This document shows positions 48,241 to 61,300 of a stretch of 64,000 bases of DNA, one piece after another. Positions within the stretch are counted from its first letter, which is position 1. Each line of letters begins with the position of its first letter. The notes beneath the pieces are model-generated. The model saw only the letters and a program-made list of their open reading frames with translations, made no database searches and was not told the origin of the DNA. The DNA comes from Ridgeia piscesae (Eukaryota > Annelida > Polychaeta > Sabellida > Siboglinidae): assembly GCA_025642075.2 (NCBI GenBank), contig JAODUO010000072.1, forward strand, positions 283,501 to 347,500, read 5' to 3'. A program made the translations under genes and the position numbers.

Positions 48241-50070
48241 AAATGACAGCATTCCTGACAACAATTGCTTCGCATTATGAATTAAGATGGCTGTATGAGG
48301 TTGGGAGGTCTTCCTGTATCTTAATCTTTCTCTTGTTGTTATCATTCACATTTGTTTGTTTGATGGCTTCGGCTGGAGTAAGTAGTTAAACGCATGAAAT
48401 ATCTTTCATGATGGTGACCTTATGATCTTCCCAGCAATTAGAACAAGTTTCTCCAAACAATATTTCTCCATTTTTGTAAAAACCAAACTGGGATGTCAGT
48501 GCTTAAGACATTCTGTATAGATCAGTAAAAAGGATTATGACAGTGTTGTCTGTTTTGAACTTATTCATTTGCCTGAAGAAGTAAAGCCTCTAGACTTATC
48601 TTCATGGGACACTAACATGTTCTGTCTAAAACAGGTCTGGTGTTACTAGTGTGGCCAGATACTTGGGTCTCATGGTTTGTCTTACCTCTTCTGAAGTTGA
48701 CAATCATGTCCTTGTCATGGCTAGTTGCTAGGTTGTACACCAGCATACAAGGTAAATAGACATGCGTGTGCTGTAATTGTACCTAGCTGGTAATGTCTGT
48801 CTGTAAACCCACGTACATAAAAGCACTTCTGCATAAATCCCAGATAAGGTTCTTAAGTGTTAGTACAACCTTTTGAGTTTGTGAGATGATTATATTGACT
48901 CGGAGGAATCGTCAGTCAGAAAGCATGTATGCAGCACAGATCAGGACCTGTTCTCCCAGGAGAGCATTTTTTATGTTGTTATGTCCTCGTAGTGCACTTG
49001 ACATACTTTGTAATCTCTTGGCAAAGATTAGTTGACATAAATCAATTTCCAAGAAAAAAATCAACCTGTTTGTTGGCAAGAAAGATCCATTAGGAATTGT
49101 GTCGGTTTTGCAGAATTTGCACATTAGCTTGAGCTGTTGAATAGGGTTCGCAAGAATGGCTTGTAGTGCAGTTGCGTTCCATTGTGCTGACTGCATTCGA
49201 CAGATCGTCAGTTGCAACACTTTACTGTTGTGATTAGCCAGGATTGGTGCAGACAGGAATTAACAATTTCCTGAGTGCAGTTTTCTGTCGGCAATCCTTG
49301 CGCCAGGCAGTTTCATTGACAAACAAACTGCAACATGATAAATACATTTGAGTATCAGCCCCGTTTGGCCTTGCTATGTGGCCTAGGAGTTCCAACAAAC
49401 AGCAGAAACATTACTTTATGAGAGCCGTAAGTATCATGGTTTAGATAATGCTGGGCACTACCCACTAGTGGGTGATTACTGATGTTTGCAACAGGCGACC
49501 AGAGGAGCAAATTATTTAGATTTTATTTGCCTGCTGAACCACAAACATAGTCTGTGTCCTTCATGACAAGACTTTATGCAGCAAAGTTGACTGCGACAGA
49601 CACTGTAACCAACGTCCTTCATGCATAGACAAATTAATGCCTTTGTTGTTAGACACAACATGGTAGACACATAACATGCTCGTTAGTGACATGTAGACCC
49701 TATAATCTTGTAGCCGTGGGAATATTGCTGAAGGAGAAAGTTGTGTCGGTGGAATAATATAATAGGTAGATCAATAATAACTCTGACGCATTAAATTCAT
49801 AGTTTATTGTTTACATCATGGTTTTAAGATAGCCATGGTCATGGATATATTATCAGTTCTAAGTTTAACTGTGTCCAGAAATAGTTTAATATTTATATTG
49901 AATAAATATATATTTGTCATATGCAAAACATTAGTTTCATTCATAAGTATGTATGCATAATATGCAAGTTTTATTAATTGGTATATGTGACAGTAATACT
50001 AATTTGGCATTTGTGTAATACGAATATGAATGCAAATACATTTATTTCAGGTAAAAAAAACATATACTGA
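48241..50070. other. Intron 4 segment, nothing recognised
   Basis: A 102-codon minus ORF at 48912-49220 has no recognisable domain. Otherwise AT-rich. Confidence 0.4.
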
Positions 50071-50298
50071 TGGCTGTGTGGCTGTGTGGCTGTGTGGCTG
50101 TGTGGCTGTGTGGCTGTGTGGCTGTGTGGCTGTGTGGCTGTGTGGCTGTGTGGCTGTGTGGCTGTGTGGCTGTGTGGCTGTGTGGCTGTGTGGCTGTGTG
50201 GCTGTGTGGCTGTGTGGTTGTGTGGTTGTGTGGCTGTGTGGCTCAGTGGCTGTGTGGCTGTGTGGTTGTGTGGTTGTATGGTTGTGTGGTTGTGTGCT
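50071..50298 (+). repeat. 8-bp tandem array (GGCTGTGT)n
   Basis: About 28 units, with GGTTGTGT and GGTTGTAT variants toward the right end. All three + frames are open (AVWLCGCV), which is an artefact of an 8-bp unit without stops. Confidence 0.98.
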
Positions 50299-51167
50299 AC
50301 CTGATCTTCTGGATCAGTTGCTGAAGATTAATGTATTTGTAAAAAAAAGTAGGAATAAAATGGAAACGTTTGCATGTTTTGATCAGTTGAGATGACAACC
50401 TCATTAAAAAAGTGGTTGACAATTGACACCTACCTGTCTGTTGGTGTTTCCCGTGTAAACAACTACTGTGAATAACTCAATCTGGCACCAGTGGGAGTAT
50501 CAGAAATATCACATTTTGGTTTCACTGACATGTCAACTCTCCTGAGACATTAGGGAACAAACTAGGGCTCCTCTCCCTCGGGTAACATAGACTACCAGAG
50601 GTCTGGTGTCACGGTTTTTCTCCCCTGGGGCTGAGCAGGAGATAAGTTGTAGGATGGTTCAGGTACAGTAATGGTCATTAGTTGTCCAAGAAGTGGCCAA
50701 CTACTCAAGTATCATCATTAGGGCAGTTAGGGTTAGCTGCCTGCTAAATGGAGCAGGTATTAGCTGTCATTAAGAGTGTAGTATTGGATGTGACATGAGG
50801 CTATTTAGAGGACAACTTGTTGTCTGATGATCAGCTCAGTTTGCCTGTGTCTATCTGTACTCATATAAGTGGGGGTGCATCAAGTGATGACATCCGCAGA
50901 GAGGCTGCAAGACAGGTAGGAAGACATACTTGGTGTTTGCAGTTCGCGTGATCAACACACATCTGTCTGTAGTGATATATGTTAGTTATGATAAATGTAA
51001 TTTGTTTAGGTACTTGACGTTCATATTTGTGCAAATTGTGTGCACAAGTTAATGCGTATGTGTGGGTGTGTGCATGCATGTTTGGGTGTGGCAGTTAGAG
51101 TGCATGAAAAACTGAATAGTCAGATATTGTCATTAACTAACTAAAAAACCTAACGAGTTAAGTTAAA

Positions 51168-51170
<3 letters not shown>
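50299..51170. other. Intron 4 segment, nothing recognised
   Basis: No gene or element was recognised. Confidence 0.4.

Positions 51171-51226
<56 letters not shown>
51171..51226 (+). repeat. (GT)n microsatellite
   Basis: Twenty-eight GT units, then TATGCATGAGTGCATG. Confidence 0.97.
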
Positions 51227-51229
<3 letters not shown>

Positions 51230-52299
51230 CATGAGTGCATGCTTGTGTGTAGGCATACACGGACATAATTGTAGCGTGTGCATGCGTACACACACCTGGG
51301 CACACTTTGTCATTAACAAGCTGCAACATATAGGCGACAACTTGTCAACACACAGTTTCACAGTTTCTCATTTTGTATGGATGTCGACTTTCTGTCGTGG
51401 ATTAAATGAACAACGTATGTTACACATTTCTGTAACTTATGTATGCACCCATGGAGCTGTGCAGTCTGGGGCCGCGTGGCAGTAGGGTGCGCATTCCATG
51501 CCTGGCATAAGCTGCTGTAAAAGTGACATGCAGGCCTCGTACCACACCGTACACACGTGTAGCATGTGTGCACACAGTCTGACTGGCTGCTGTCAACACT
51601 TAGGCAACAACTGTTTTGTTTTCTTCCTGTGGGGCTCGTTTCAAGACGGATTGATGAAGGTTATGTAACAGGCAACATCACAGTGTTGAGAAATATTGTA
51701 CATCATCATGAAGCCACCCTGCTGGTGGTGGTTTGTGAATGCTTAGTGAAACAAGTCCCAGGTTATGTGCAGTGTACAAGGTGATTTAGTGAGACTCGGG
51801 GCATTTATGCACTGTCCAAATGGTAGTGATGATTAAAATAAATTAATTAGTAATTTTTAGTGGTTTCTATCCAGATAAACATAGTTTTAGTAAGTGAATA
51901 AGTTTGTTTCTATCATTTGTGTTGAAGCACTGATAATTATGGTCTGGCTGTATATTGTACTGCTGACTGTGAGATGAGAGGCAGATTATACACCAGTGAG
52001 TCCAGTGTGATGAAGATAAAACAGTCCCAGGTGGGGTAATCAAGATTAATGAGATGCAGTGGTCTATAGTGTTGTTGTCTGGGAGACCTGTCACCCTCCC
52101 CCTACACAAGGAGACTGCAGGGACAGGTGAGAGAGGACAGACAGTGATCTAGTGTTGTTGTGCCAGGCATACAGTTGTTATTGTGGTTGTTTTAAGACTT
52201 GTGTATTTGTTTACATAATGTCACCTGTGAGTGTCTGAAAGTAGTTTGTCTCTTTTGCCTAGTGTCGAACCTTGGGTAAGTTCACTCCCTCCACATTGC
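51227..52299. other. Intron 4 segment, nothing recognised
   Basis: Short ORFs only, none with a recognisable domain. Confidence 0.4.
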
Positions 52300-52485
52300 T
52301 CTAGTTCATCTGACTGTGATGGATAGTTGTGTAGTCTTTGCAAATTACATTCAGCAGGCTGAATGCTTCCCAGAGAAGTCTTGATGATGTTCAACTGAAC
52401 ATGTCTGTTGAGGAGTAAAGTGTAAAGTGCTTTGAGCAGTTCTGAGGATGTCAATTGGGCTGTATGTAAGAACTTTTATAACCCG
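52300..52485 (+). repeat. SINE body fragment (family copy)
   Basis: GGCTGAATGCTTCCCAGAGA, AGTCTTGATGATGTTCAACT, GAGTAAAGTGTAAAGTGCTT and TGAGCAGTTCTGAGGATGTC follow the family order on the + strand. Confidence 0.75.
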
Positions 52486-54995
52486 CTGGATCTTACTCAG
52501 TGGCCGGAGTTTCCTGGTTGGGTGTACGAGGGGTGATGTGGATGTCGGCCAACACGACTACAATGTCTTCGCTGACTCCCAACCCCCAGCAGGGGTGTAT
52601 AGTAGTAGTATTTGGATGTCAAGATTAATATTCACTAATCCAGATTAATTGCTGTGTTTGGCCCTAGTTTGTTGGAATCGCATGTATGACAGATTCGATC
52701 ACGGGCTCCATCATTCACACCACACATAGAAGCCTGCTTTCCCAACGGATCCCTTCATGTTTACCCACCAGGCACCTGTGGACAGGAGGCTTAATTAGTC
52801 GAGCAGATATTTATTACACGCCTGGTTAGGAAGCACCTTAAACCACATGGTGCATTAACACTGCACTTCCACCTTGGGCAGTGCATTAACGCTGTCATTA
52901 TGTTACTTCAACTCGGGACATTTTTGCTCTGTTATGAAAGGGAAGATCTGAGACGTTGCCATTTCAACCTGTCATATTACTCATCAGTTATGTATAAGTT
53001 GTTTTGCAAGAGTGTCTATGTTGTATTCCAGTAGCACGGAGAAAAGTAGCAGCAAAAAGGGCAAGGAATTGTGAAAACATTTCTTGATAGGTACATAATC
53101 AGTTATATCAATTGTTATTCCTGTTCTGATTAACAATGTCCTGGTTATTTTATTTTAAACTGTAGAATTGCTAACCTGTGTATAATCATGTCCAAATGGC
53201 CATTGATATGTTGAATTTTTGGTGCATTTTTTACGTAACCACATAAATTTGGTTCCGAACATGCTTGCGGTTTTTTGCACAAATGTTTTATTTCTTTGGC
53301 GGAAAGGTTGTATGTTTAACAGTGAAGCAAGCACGTGTATTGACCACTCATTAGGTATTTACAACTTGTGAGCCCCACGGTTTTTTTGGGCATTTTGGTT
53401 TATAGGAATGTAGATTTAGAGTATGATTAAGTGGGTGGTTTACCAGGTGCTTGCACCCAGCTTTGTGAATGCATTTTTTTTACATAATTCAAATGTGTCT
53501 GCCAATTACATTTATCTTTTCAGTTAATAACATTTGTTGCTTAGCCATTTCTATAATTTTGTTTTAAATTAATTTAGCCCGACACCAAACATGTTCTTTG
53601 GTGAATACATGTATTGCACATGAATGAATTGTATGTTTGATGTTGTAATTTTTCTAAGTTAAATACTGTTTTTAAGAAAGTGTATGTATGACATTATTTA
53701 TATGGTCATACTTTCTATGATATGTGTATCATTTCTTTGCCATTTAATATAGTATTCAATATATTATACTTTTAATAAATTACCAGTTACCAGGTCTGGC
53801 CAGTTGAGTTATAGATACATTATTTTGTCTTTTGTACTGTTTTACCATAAAAGTGCATAAATGTGTGAAAATGTTCATATGGAATTGAGAAATGTGACAC
53901 ACATTGTATGGGATGCATTGATTTTCTGGAAATTTATGTTTAAAAGATATATAACTTCATAATGGAACTTTTATAATTGAGTTAATTAATGTTCTGTTAT
54001 AAACAATTAAACTAGTTGACTGAATGTTAGATTACTTTTTACCTTTAACCCCATTTTTGCTCAATTCTGACCAAGTCTGGTAAAAAATGTATTAGTAGTT
54101 TTGTCCAATGGGTTCATAAAAATTTGATGAAATGTTCTCAAACAAACCGACATGGGAGAGTGGATTTGTCAGCAAAATATTTTTAATGAGACAAGCCAAG
54201 AAATCACATTGAGGAAGGATCTTTGGTTTCCCTGTTAGTGTCTGAGGCTTGTGGTGGTGCTGGCCATGGTCCCGTCCATATGCTGCCATCCATCCACTCG
54301 ACTCACCGGTGGTCCAGTGCTTGAGTCACCACTACAGGTCATCCTCATTGTATATCATCTTTACACCTCAATCATTGGCTTCCCAGAAAGGAAGTTGGAA
54401 AGTATGCTTCCTTTCCTTTCCCCCAAGAGGTCAAGCATCCTCCATGTGACGGAAGCTGTAGCGAACGAATGAGTGCGCAGGGGTTAGTGTATATCACACT
54501 GATGGGTGCAGTGTATCACGACTTTGATGGTACGTGAGTGGCGTGGTAGTGTAGTACTAACTTACTTCCACCTGGGGGACAACAAATCAAGGGTAGCTGT
54601 TAATAATTAACATTACAGTGTTGCTTGTGGCCACTTAGTTTCTGATTAACATTGCGGTATTCCTTGTGGCCACTTTAGTTTTGACCGTCATGCGTCCAGC
54701 AGGTGTTGGTGTCTTGTACACTGAACATATCTCCACGGGATGAGCTGACCAGTCAGTTTGCTCCAGAGAGGTCGATGGTTCGTGATTTTGAATGAACATA
54801 GGAAGACAGGAGCAGATGTTGAAGCCTGGGAGGAGATGCACTTATAGTGCGTCTGAGTTAGTATACTGGGGTATTCAGGTATAGGTGTGGGGCTTTATAT
54901 TGTTTTGAACGTAAAACAGCATAGTAGCAGTGTATGGTAATAGTTATAGTAATTGTAACACTTCTATGGTGCCTATATCCTTGAAATCCAATTTG
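52486..54995. other. Intron 4 segment, nothing recognised
   Basis: AT-rich. Small ORFs at 54249-54472 and 54635-54841 lack domains. Confidence 0.4.
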
Positions 54996-55081
54996 TATTG
55001 CTGTGGTAGTGGCATTGCTGTGGTAGTGGCATTGCTGTGGGTGTGGCATTGCTGTGGTGGTGACATTGCTGTGGTGGTGCG
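54996..55081 (+). repeat. 18-bp tandem repeat, about four copies
   Basis: ATTGCTGTGGTAGTGGC repeats with GTGGGTGTGGC and GTGGTGGTGAC variants. Confidence 0.85.
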
Positions 55082-55985
55082 GTACAGGTGTGGGTGATAA
55101 TGCTGTGGTTAGTGCGGTGGTGTTGTGGTCGAGCCACATTTGTGTGTTCAACCCCCAGGCCATATGGCCTAGTATTGGAATCAACACTAGCAGATTGTGT
55201 GTAAAAACTCAGCCAACTGCTTTGAGAACGGTGAATTTATCGTGAATCTCACTACTCATATGTCGGTCCAATCTCATTAGTGGAGAACATACACAGAATA
55301 GATGAGGACAGCAATGACCATTGGCCACCTTAAATACTGGCACAGAAATGTTGGCTAATAATGTTCTGAAGAAGGGTTTAATAGTTGAATAGCACTGCCA
55401 CAGTCCATTACCATTATAACTGTTTTACTTACTGGATAGTGTGTTGAACTGTGCAGAACTTTGGCGAACTGGGAAACTGAAACATTAAATGTTGAGAAGA
55501 AACATCTGACTGGATCTTTCTGAACCTTGATTTCGCATTGAAGTAAAGCATGACGGGTTTAATGTTCTGGTGGAAGACAGCCAGCTCGAGGAACCCTCAC
55601 CAACACCTGTAGGACTGAATGGTGTACACTTTGCCTGAGCACCTGTGGAGTGGGATTACAGTCTGTTGACATGGTGGCCGTGTAGGACGCAAGAAGTAGC
55701 ATCACATGTCATATTGCCCTGATGTAGGATTACTCACCTGCATGGCCCATGTCGACAGCCGTAGGCCACTTTACACCAATCTGGACCATTGTAGGTGATG
55801 ATAGACCAATGTAGATGACAGGAGGACATTTCTGACCACCAAAGACCACTCTAAACCACCACATTGCCCCTGTAGACCACTCCTCCCTCTTGATGGCTGT
55901 AGGCCTCTCTACAACACTGAGGACTACTGCAGACCGCTACAGACTGACTGTGATCTCCCCCAGCGGCTTTTTAATTTTAAACCCG
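55082..55985. other. Intron 4 segment, nothing firm recognised
   Basis: 55107-55150 contains TGGTTAGTGCGG and TGTGTTCAACCCC, faintly tRNA-like, too weak to call. 55770-55940 repeats GTAGGCC/TAGACCACT phrases loosely. Confidence 0.35.
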
Positions 55986-56424
55986 ACATAGGTCTGTGTA
56001 CAGACATAGGTTTGTATACATACATAAGTCTATGCGTAGAGTACTACGGGCATAGGTCTGTGTATAGACATTGGTCTGTGTACCAGACAAAGGTCTATGT
56101 ACAGACAGAGGTCTACATGTATACATATGTCTATGTGTATACATAGGTCTATGTACAGACATAGATCTGTGTACAGACATAGGTTTGTGTACATACATAG
56201 GTCTATGTACAGACATAGGTCTGTGTGCAGATATAAGTCTGTGTGCAGACATGGGTCTGTGTACAGACATGGGTCTGTGTGCCGACATAGGTCTGTGTGC
56301 AGACATATAGGTCTGTGTACAGACATAGGTCTATGTACAGACATAGGTCTGTGTACAGAGATAGGTCTGAGTACAGACTTAGGTCTGTGTAAAGACATAG
56401 ATCTGTGTGCAGACATAAGTCTGT
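55986..56424. repeat. 18-bp hairpin minisatellite, about 24 copies
   Basis: The unit is close to GTACAGACATAGGTCTGT. ACAGAC and GTCTGT are inverted repeats around ATAG, so every unit can form a 6-bp stem. Because 18 is a multiple of three, both strands have long ORFs (HRPMSV on minus, TDIGLC on plus), which are artefacts. Confidence 0.95.
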
Positions 56425-56502
56425 ACTTGTGCATCCAACTCACAGACCTGGCCATGAAGAATGACTGCCAGCAGTTGGACATGTTGATGACAGGGGTGGT
56501 GT

Positions 56503-56551
56503 GGGTGGGTTGTGTGGGTGGGTGGGTGGGTGGGTGGGTGGTGGGTGGGAT
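56503..56551 (+). repeat. (GGTG)n tract
   Basis: GGGTGGGTGGGTGGGTGGGT followed by GGTGGGTGGGATG. Quadruplex-prone. Confidence 0.9.
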
Positions 56552-57266
56552 GTTGGGGACCAGAAAGCTGCAGGTGGCCAGCAAATACAAGTTGGCAGGG
56601 AGCAGATGCCAGCGTGTATTGGTTCCACCAGCCAGGGACAGGTGCTGGCAGCAGTCATGTTGTTGTCTGCCACAAGGCAGCACTTCCAGTTGCAGCCACA
56701 GTATTTGACTAATCTCAGGGCAGTATCTTTCTAAAGCACCTACTGGGCATCAGACCATGGGTCTCAGGATAACTTATTGCTTCTAAAATCTACCTTATCC
56801 TTTGTAAGCATGTTTTTTTCTGAAGCTATGTCGACAATATGAATTAAAATGACATTAAACTATAGATTCTTCCATGAATAAAACGTCTTGTTTATTCAGA
56901 ATTACATTCCCACTCTAAATTCTCAGAGTTCTTTGGTTTTTATGCGTCCATCTTCATGATTGTTTAATGATTCTGGCATGTTGCGCTTTTTAGCTCAGGC
57001 CCCTGGGAATGTCAGAGCTTTTGAAGTGTCATCTGTGGTATTGCAAAGTCAACATGGTTATTATACATTATTTGTAATTGTGTATATATCATTAATTTGT
57101 ATGAATATAGTAAAATTGTAAGAGGGGCTTTAGACTGTCGGTTGAAAGAATTTGGATTTGGGGGTGTTTCAAAGCTGTAGTTATGGTCTCATGGGGTTAC
57201 ATTTGTTCTACATTTCCTCACATCACATCATGTGGCTGTACAAATGTGTATGTGACAAATACATTG
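56552..57266. other. Intron 4 segment, nothing recognised
   Basis: No gene or element was recognised. Confidence 0.4.
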
Positions 57267-57629
57267 GTGACTATATGTACAGTATAATAGTTTTCCCACA
57301 GTAATTGCAGAATAGTTGATCGATTCCGAGAGAAGATGAAAGATGTGCTTTTTTTTATTGTCATTTTTATGTTCTTTGGGCATTTAAAAATGTACCTTTA
57401 CAACCTAAGTGCCAATCCACAACAGCTCCCGGGCATGTCAATCCATCTGATGACAACTGGAATGTTGCATCCTTCTCAAACAACTGTGTTGACCACATCT
57501 CCAATAAATATCCAGCCTCCATCTCAAACAACAGTCAAGCCACCATCTCAAACAACAGTCGAGCCACCATCTCAAACAACAGTCGAGCCACCATCTCAAA
57601 CAACAGTCGAGCCACCATCTCAAACAACA
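57267..57629 (+). repeat. Left copy of a 363-bp tandem duplication
   Basis: GTGACTATATGTACAGTATA recurs at 57267 and 57630. The left copy ends in about five 24-bp units (57512-57629). The ORF 57336-57650 (104 codons) starts MKDVLFFIVIFMFFG, then reaches PSQTTVKPPSQTTVEPP. The right copy differs by one extra T in the T run after the start region and by several substitutions. Confidence 0.9.
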
Positions 57630-58386
57630 GTGACTATATGTACAGTATAATAGTTTTCCCACAGTAATTGCAGAATAGTTGATCGATTCCGAGAGAAGAT
57701 GAAAGATGTGCTTTTTTTTTATTGTCATTATTATGTTCTTTGTGCATTTAAAAATGTACCTTTACAACCTAAGTGCCAATCCACAACAGCTCCCGGGCAT
57801 GTCAATCCATCTGATGACAACTGGAATGTTGCACCCTTCTCAAACAACTGTGTTGCTCACATCTCCAATAAATATCCAGCCTCCATCTCAAACAACAGTC
57901 GAGCCTCCATCTCAAACAACAGTCGAGCCTCCATCTCAAACAACAGTCGAGCCACCATCTCAAACAACAGTCAAGCCACCATCTCAAACAACAGTCGAGC
58001 CACCATCTCAAACAACAGTCGAGCCACCATCTCAAACAACAGTCAAGCCACCATCTCAAACAACAGTCGAGCCTCCATCTCAAACAACAGTCAAGCCACC
58101 ATCTCAAACAACAGTCAAGCCACCATCTCAAACAACAGTCGAGCCTCCATCTCAAACAACAGTCGAGCCTCCATCTCAAACAACTGTCCAGCCTCCATCT
58201 CAAACAACAGTCGAGCCACCATCTCAAACAACAGTCGAGCCACCATCTCAAACAACAGTCGAGCCACCATCTCAAACAACAGTCGAGCCACCATCTCAAA
58301 CAACTGTCCAGCCTCCATCTCAAACAACAGTCGAGCCACCATCTCAAACAACTGTTCAGCTCCCACCTCAAACAACTGAATGTTGA
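57630..58386 (+). repeat. Right copy with expanded 24-bp array; possible PPSQTTVE ORF
   Basis: The right duplicate carries about 21 copies of a 24-bp unit (CGAGCCACCATCTCAAACAA then CAGT) from 57876 to 58378. The ORF 57706-58386 (226 codons) begins MCFFFIVIIMFFVHLKMYLY, a hydrophobic, signal-anchor-like start, followed by Pro/Thr/Ser/Gln octapeptides PPSQTTVE and a stop after TTEC. Such composition resembles mucin-type O-glycosylated repeats. Because the repeat has no stops, two other frames are open too (ISNNSRAS on plus, LRWWLDCC on minus), so the ORF alone is not proof of a gene. I list it as a repeat with coding potential. Confidence 0.75.
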
Positions 58387-61300
58387 CTTAGAAATTGATA
58401 AACCTTTGTTTGGCCCCATGTATCCATTTTAAATTAGTCACATTCTCTGATTCTCATGTGGCTACAACCACACCCATTGAGAGTGGTGGATGTGGATTTT
58501 TTTAAAGAGTATGTGACGTTATTCATGCATGCATGCATGACATCTTCGCTTACATGAAAATTCTCAGACAGTGTTGCCATTTTTAGATGTACTTATGACA
58601 GTTTGTTGATATGCAAGAAACATGACGTGTCCTTTCATTGTGTCCAGTGCAACATCACATGTAAGCCCAGCCGCAAAGCCAAACAGATTGGCTTGTTTTA
58701 GAAATAGTCTTCATCCATCATCATGGTTGTTTGTCTGTGATGGCAGCCGTAGAAGTCTAGTTGGCTTCCTTGTGACGAGACACCTGTGGAGGCGATCCTT
58801 GTGTTTCCTGTACACTGTCCAAATGACTTGATTTACACCACAGAGCATGTCAACTGTAATGACACACAGCAAGCACACTTGTCCAGTATTCATGACGCAG
58901 CAAGGACACTTGTCTAATATTCATGACGAGAGCTGAGTTTTACTTACACTGACTGTTCAGAGCCCAGGGATATCAATTAAGGAATCACCTGCGATCTGAT
59001 GAGTCACCATCCAATACCATAGCCACTGGTCAAGTTGACCTTAGTAGGAAGGCAACGTCTGGTCACTGACAATTTGCTGTTCTACCCATTAACTACATTG
59101 CCCCTGAGCTGTCCCATTGGTCGAGGGTCAAGTTTGAGTAATGACGTGTGAGGGTTCCTTGGTAAAGTGAGGACTCTCCCTGGACACTCTTTCAGGCGTG
59201 TACATTGTACAGGTCTGTTGAATGAGATTCCATGAGGTCATGTCTGACCTGTGCATGCAGAGTTATTATTTTCAACACTTAAACCATGGTCTGTTTCTTG
59301 TGTTTTAATATCAGTCAGAAGCTTATTCTCTACAAGAAAAAAGCATGAATCTCAATTATTACAGCAGTACATCACTGACAACTACAATGTTTAAATTGTA
59401 GTGTACATAATTATATGAACAATATAGAGTTCTTACATCCTACAACAAACATACTCCATGCCACATTATGGTTAATAACCTTTGACCTATGTCTGTGATT
59501 TAAATGTTGTGCCCTCGAAATGTTATTCCGATTGTAAACACAACATTAAGTTTAGTGTATGCACACATCCTAACTAAAAAGCATAAACCTTAGAAGTTGT
59601 GTGATTCCCACCCTAATCACTCCAAGTGGGGTTGGAGTCAGTCAGTTTCCTGCTAATAATTACACCCAGGCCTTGACATTAAGGCTCTCTACCCACACAC
59701 CGAGGGGCCAGTAGATTTGAAAAGTTACTGGCCAGCCCCCCAAAAGTTACCAGCCCAAATATTGTAAACAAAATATGCTGCTACCGAGGAGCCCGTCGCT
59801 TTACAAGAGGTCCACCAAGATTCGACAGGAATGATGTCAGGCAGACTTTTTCGAAGCTTTTATGTTGCATATGTATTTAAAAAAATTAAGATTGCAACTA
59901 CAAAAATACAAAATGCAAATTTAATTGAAATTTTTAATTGTGGTGCCAGTCTGCTATTAATCCAAAAAATGAGTTGCTGTTCACACTACACAATTTTACA
60001 CATTTATTTATAGGCTATTACAAGAATTATTACATATTACGAGAAATAAAATATCTACACCAGTGACAAAAGTCAAAGAGTTCTGTCAGTGTTGTGTCTC
60101 TTCTGCATATCATATAATAAAGTTTGCATAAATTTACAAAATACTGGATAGGCTAGGCAAAAGAACACATCCCAAATGGCACGTACAGATTTTCATAAAT
60201 AATAACCAGAGCTTGTTCGCAACGAATGTTTGTGGAGAACATCAACTCTATCTATCACCACAGTGACCACACAGTCCTTAGTTTGGTCAATTCTTCGTTT
60301 GATCGATGGGAGACAGCTAGCATTAGATTTGTCTTTAAATTCGTAATCAAATGTGCAAAAGTTATTAAAATTAATTATTTGAGATATTCATTCAGAAGCC
60401 AGATAGAGTAGACCTTGTTTATCTGACTGACTTATGTGATCGCTGCACAGACAGTTTATCACGAAGAGGTCCTTATTTTTTTCAAACAATCAAATCCAAT
60501 GATCTGGAAACCAATACCATTAGATTTGTTTTAAATTCTTAATCATGTGTGCAGAAGTACTTAAAATTAGTTTTTATTTGCAGACATGCTGACATTCGAA
60601 AGCCTAGTTTGTCTATGACCTTCGCAACATGCGCAAGAGCCATGTAGATGGCATGTGGCAACAACAACAAATTGTCATACACCCATGAACTATTTGTCAA
60701 TGTTATGATATATAGTGGTAAGTTAAGTCACCATTTTTAGTATAATAATTGCACACCTTGTATTAAAAGACATGACACTTATTAGTGAATAAATAGTGAT
60801 CCTTGCCATTCAAAATATGAGTTCAACAGTGCGAAGGCATAGAAAGTTTTCATGGCTGCATTTTATATAGACACCATTGTTTAATTACTTAAATAAATTA
60901 CATTTAACAAAACCAAGTTGATTGACATAACAATAAACTAAGGTATGAGGTTTGTCCTATCTTTCTATGAAGGTCAAATTATGGAAATGTCAACAGTTAT
61001 CAGTTGGATTGAAACCAGTGGCCCGTCAGGTCAGTAGAGTATGAAATCTGGTGGCCCGAACTAGCCTGACAGCTTCAAAACATGCGTTGAGCCAACAAGA
61101 CAGCCCTGTACCATATCAGGCCCAACATGCAAGTTTGTTTAAGTAGGTGCTGTGTGTATATTTGTAGTTTCATAATAACACATTCCCTCCTCTAAAATTA
61201 TTTTTGAAGTCTTAGTTGTGATTAAATAAATCTCAGCACTACGTAACCTCAGATGCTTTGCAGGAAAAAAGTGCAGACATTAACAATAAGAATAGTATTA

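Noticed and set aside
50030..50395. AVWLCGCV ORFs
   Set aside because: The 8-bp repeat is open in all three frames; no gene context.
56030..56708. 217- and 203-codon ORFs on opposite strands
   Set aside because: Created by the 18-bp hairpin repeat and continuing by chance into flanking DNA.
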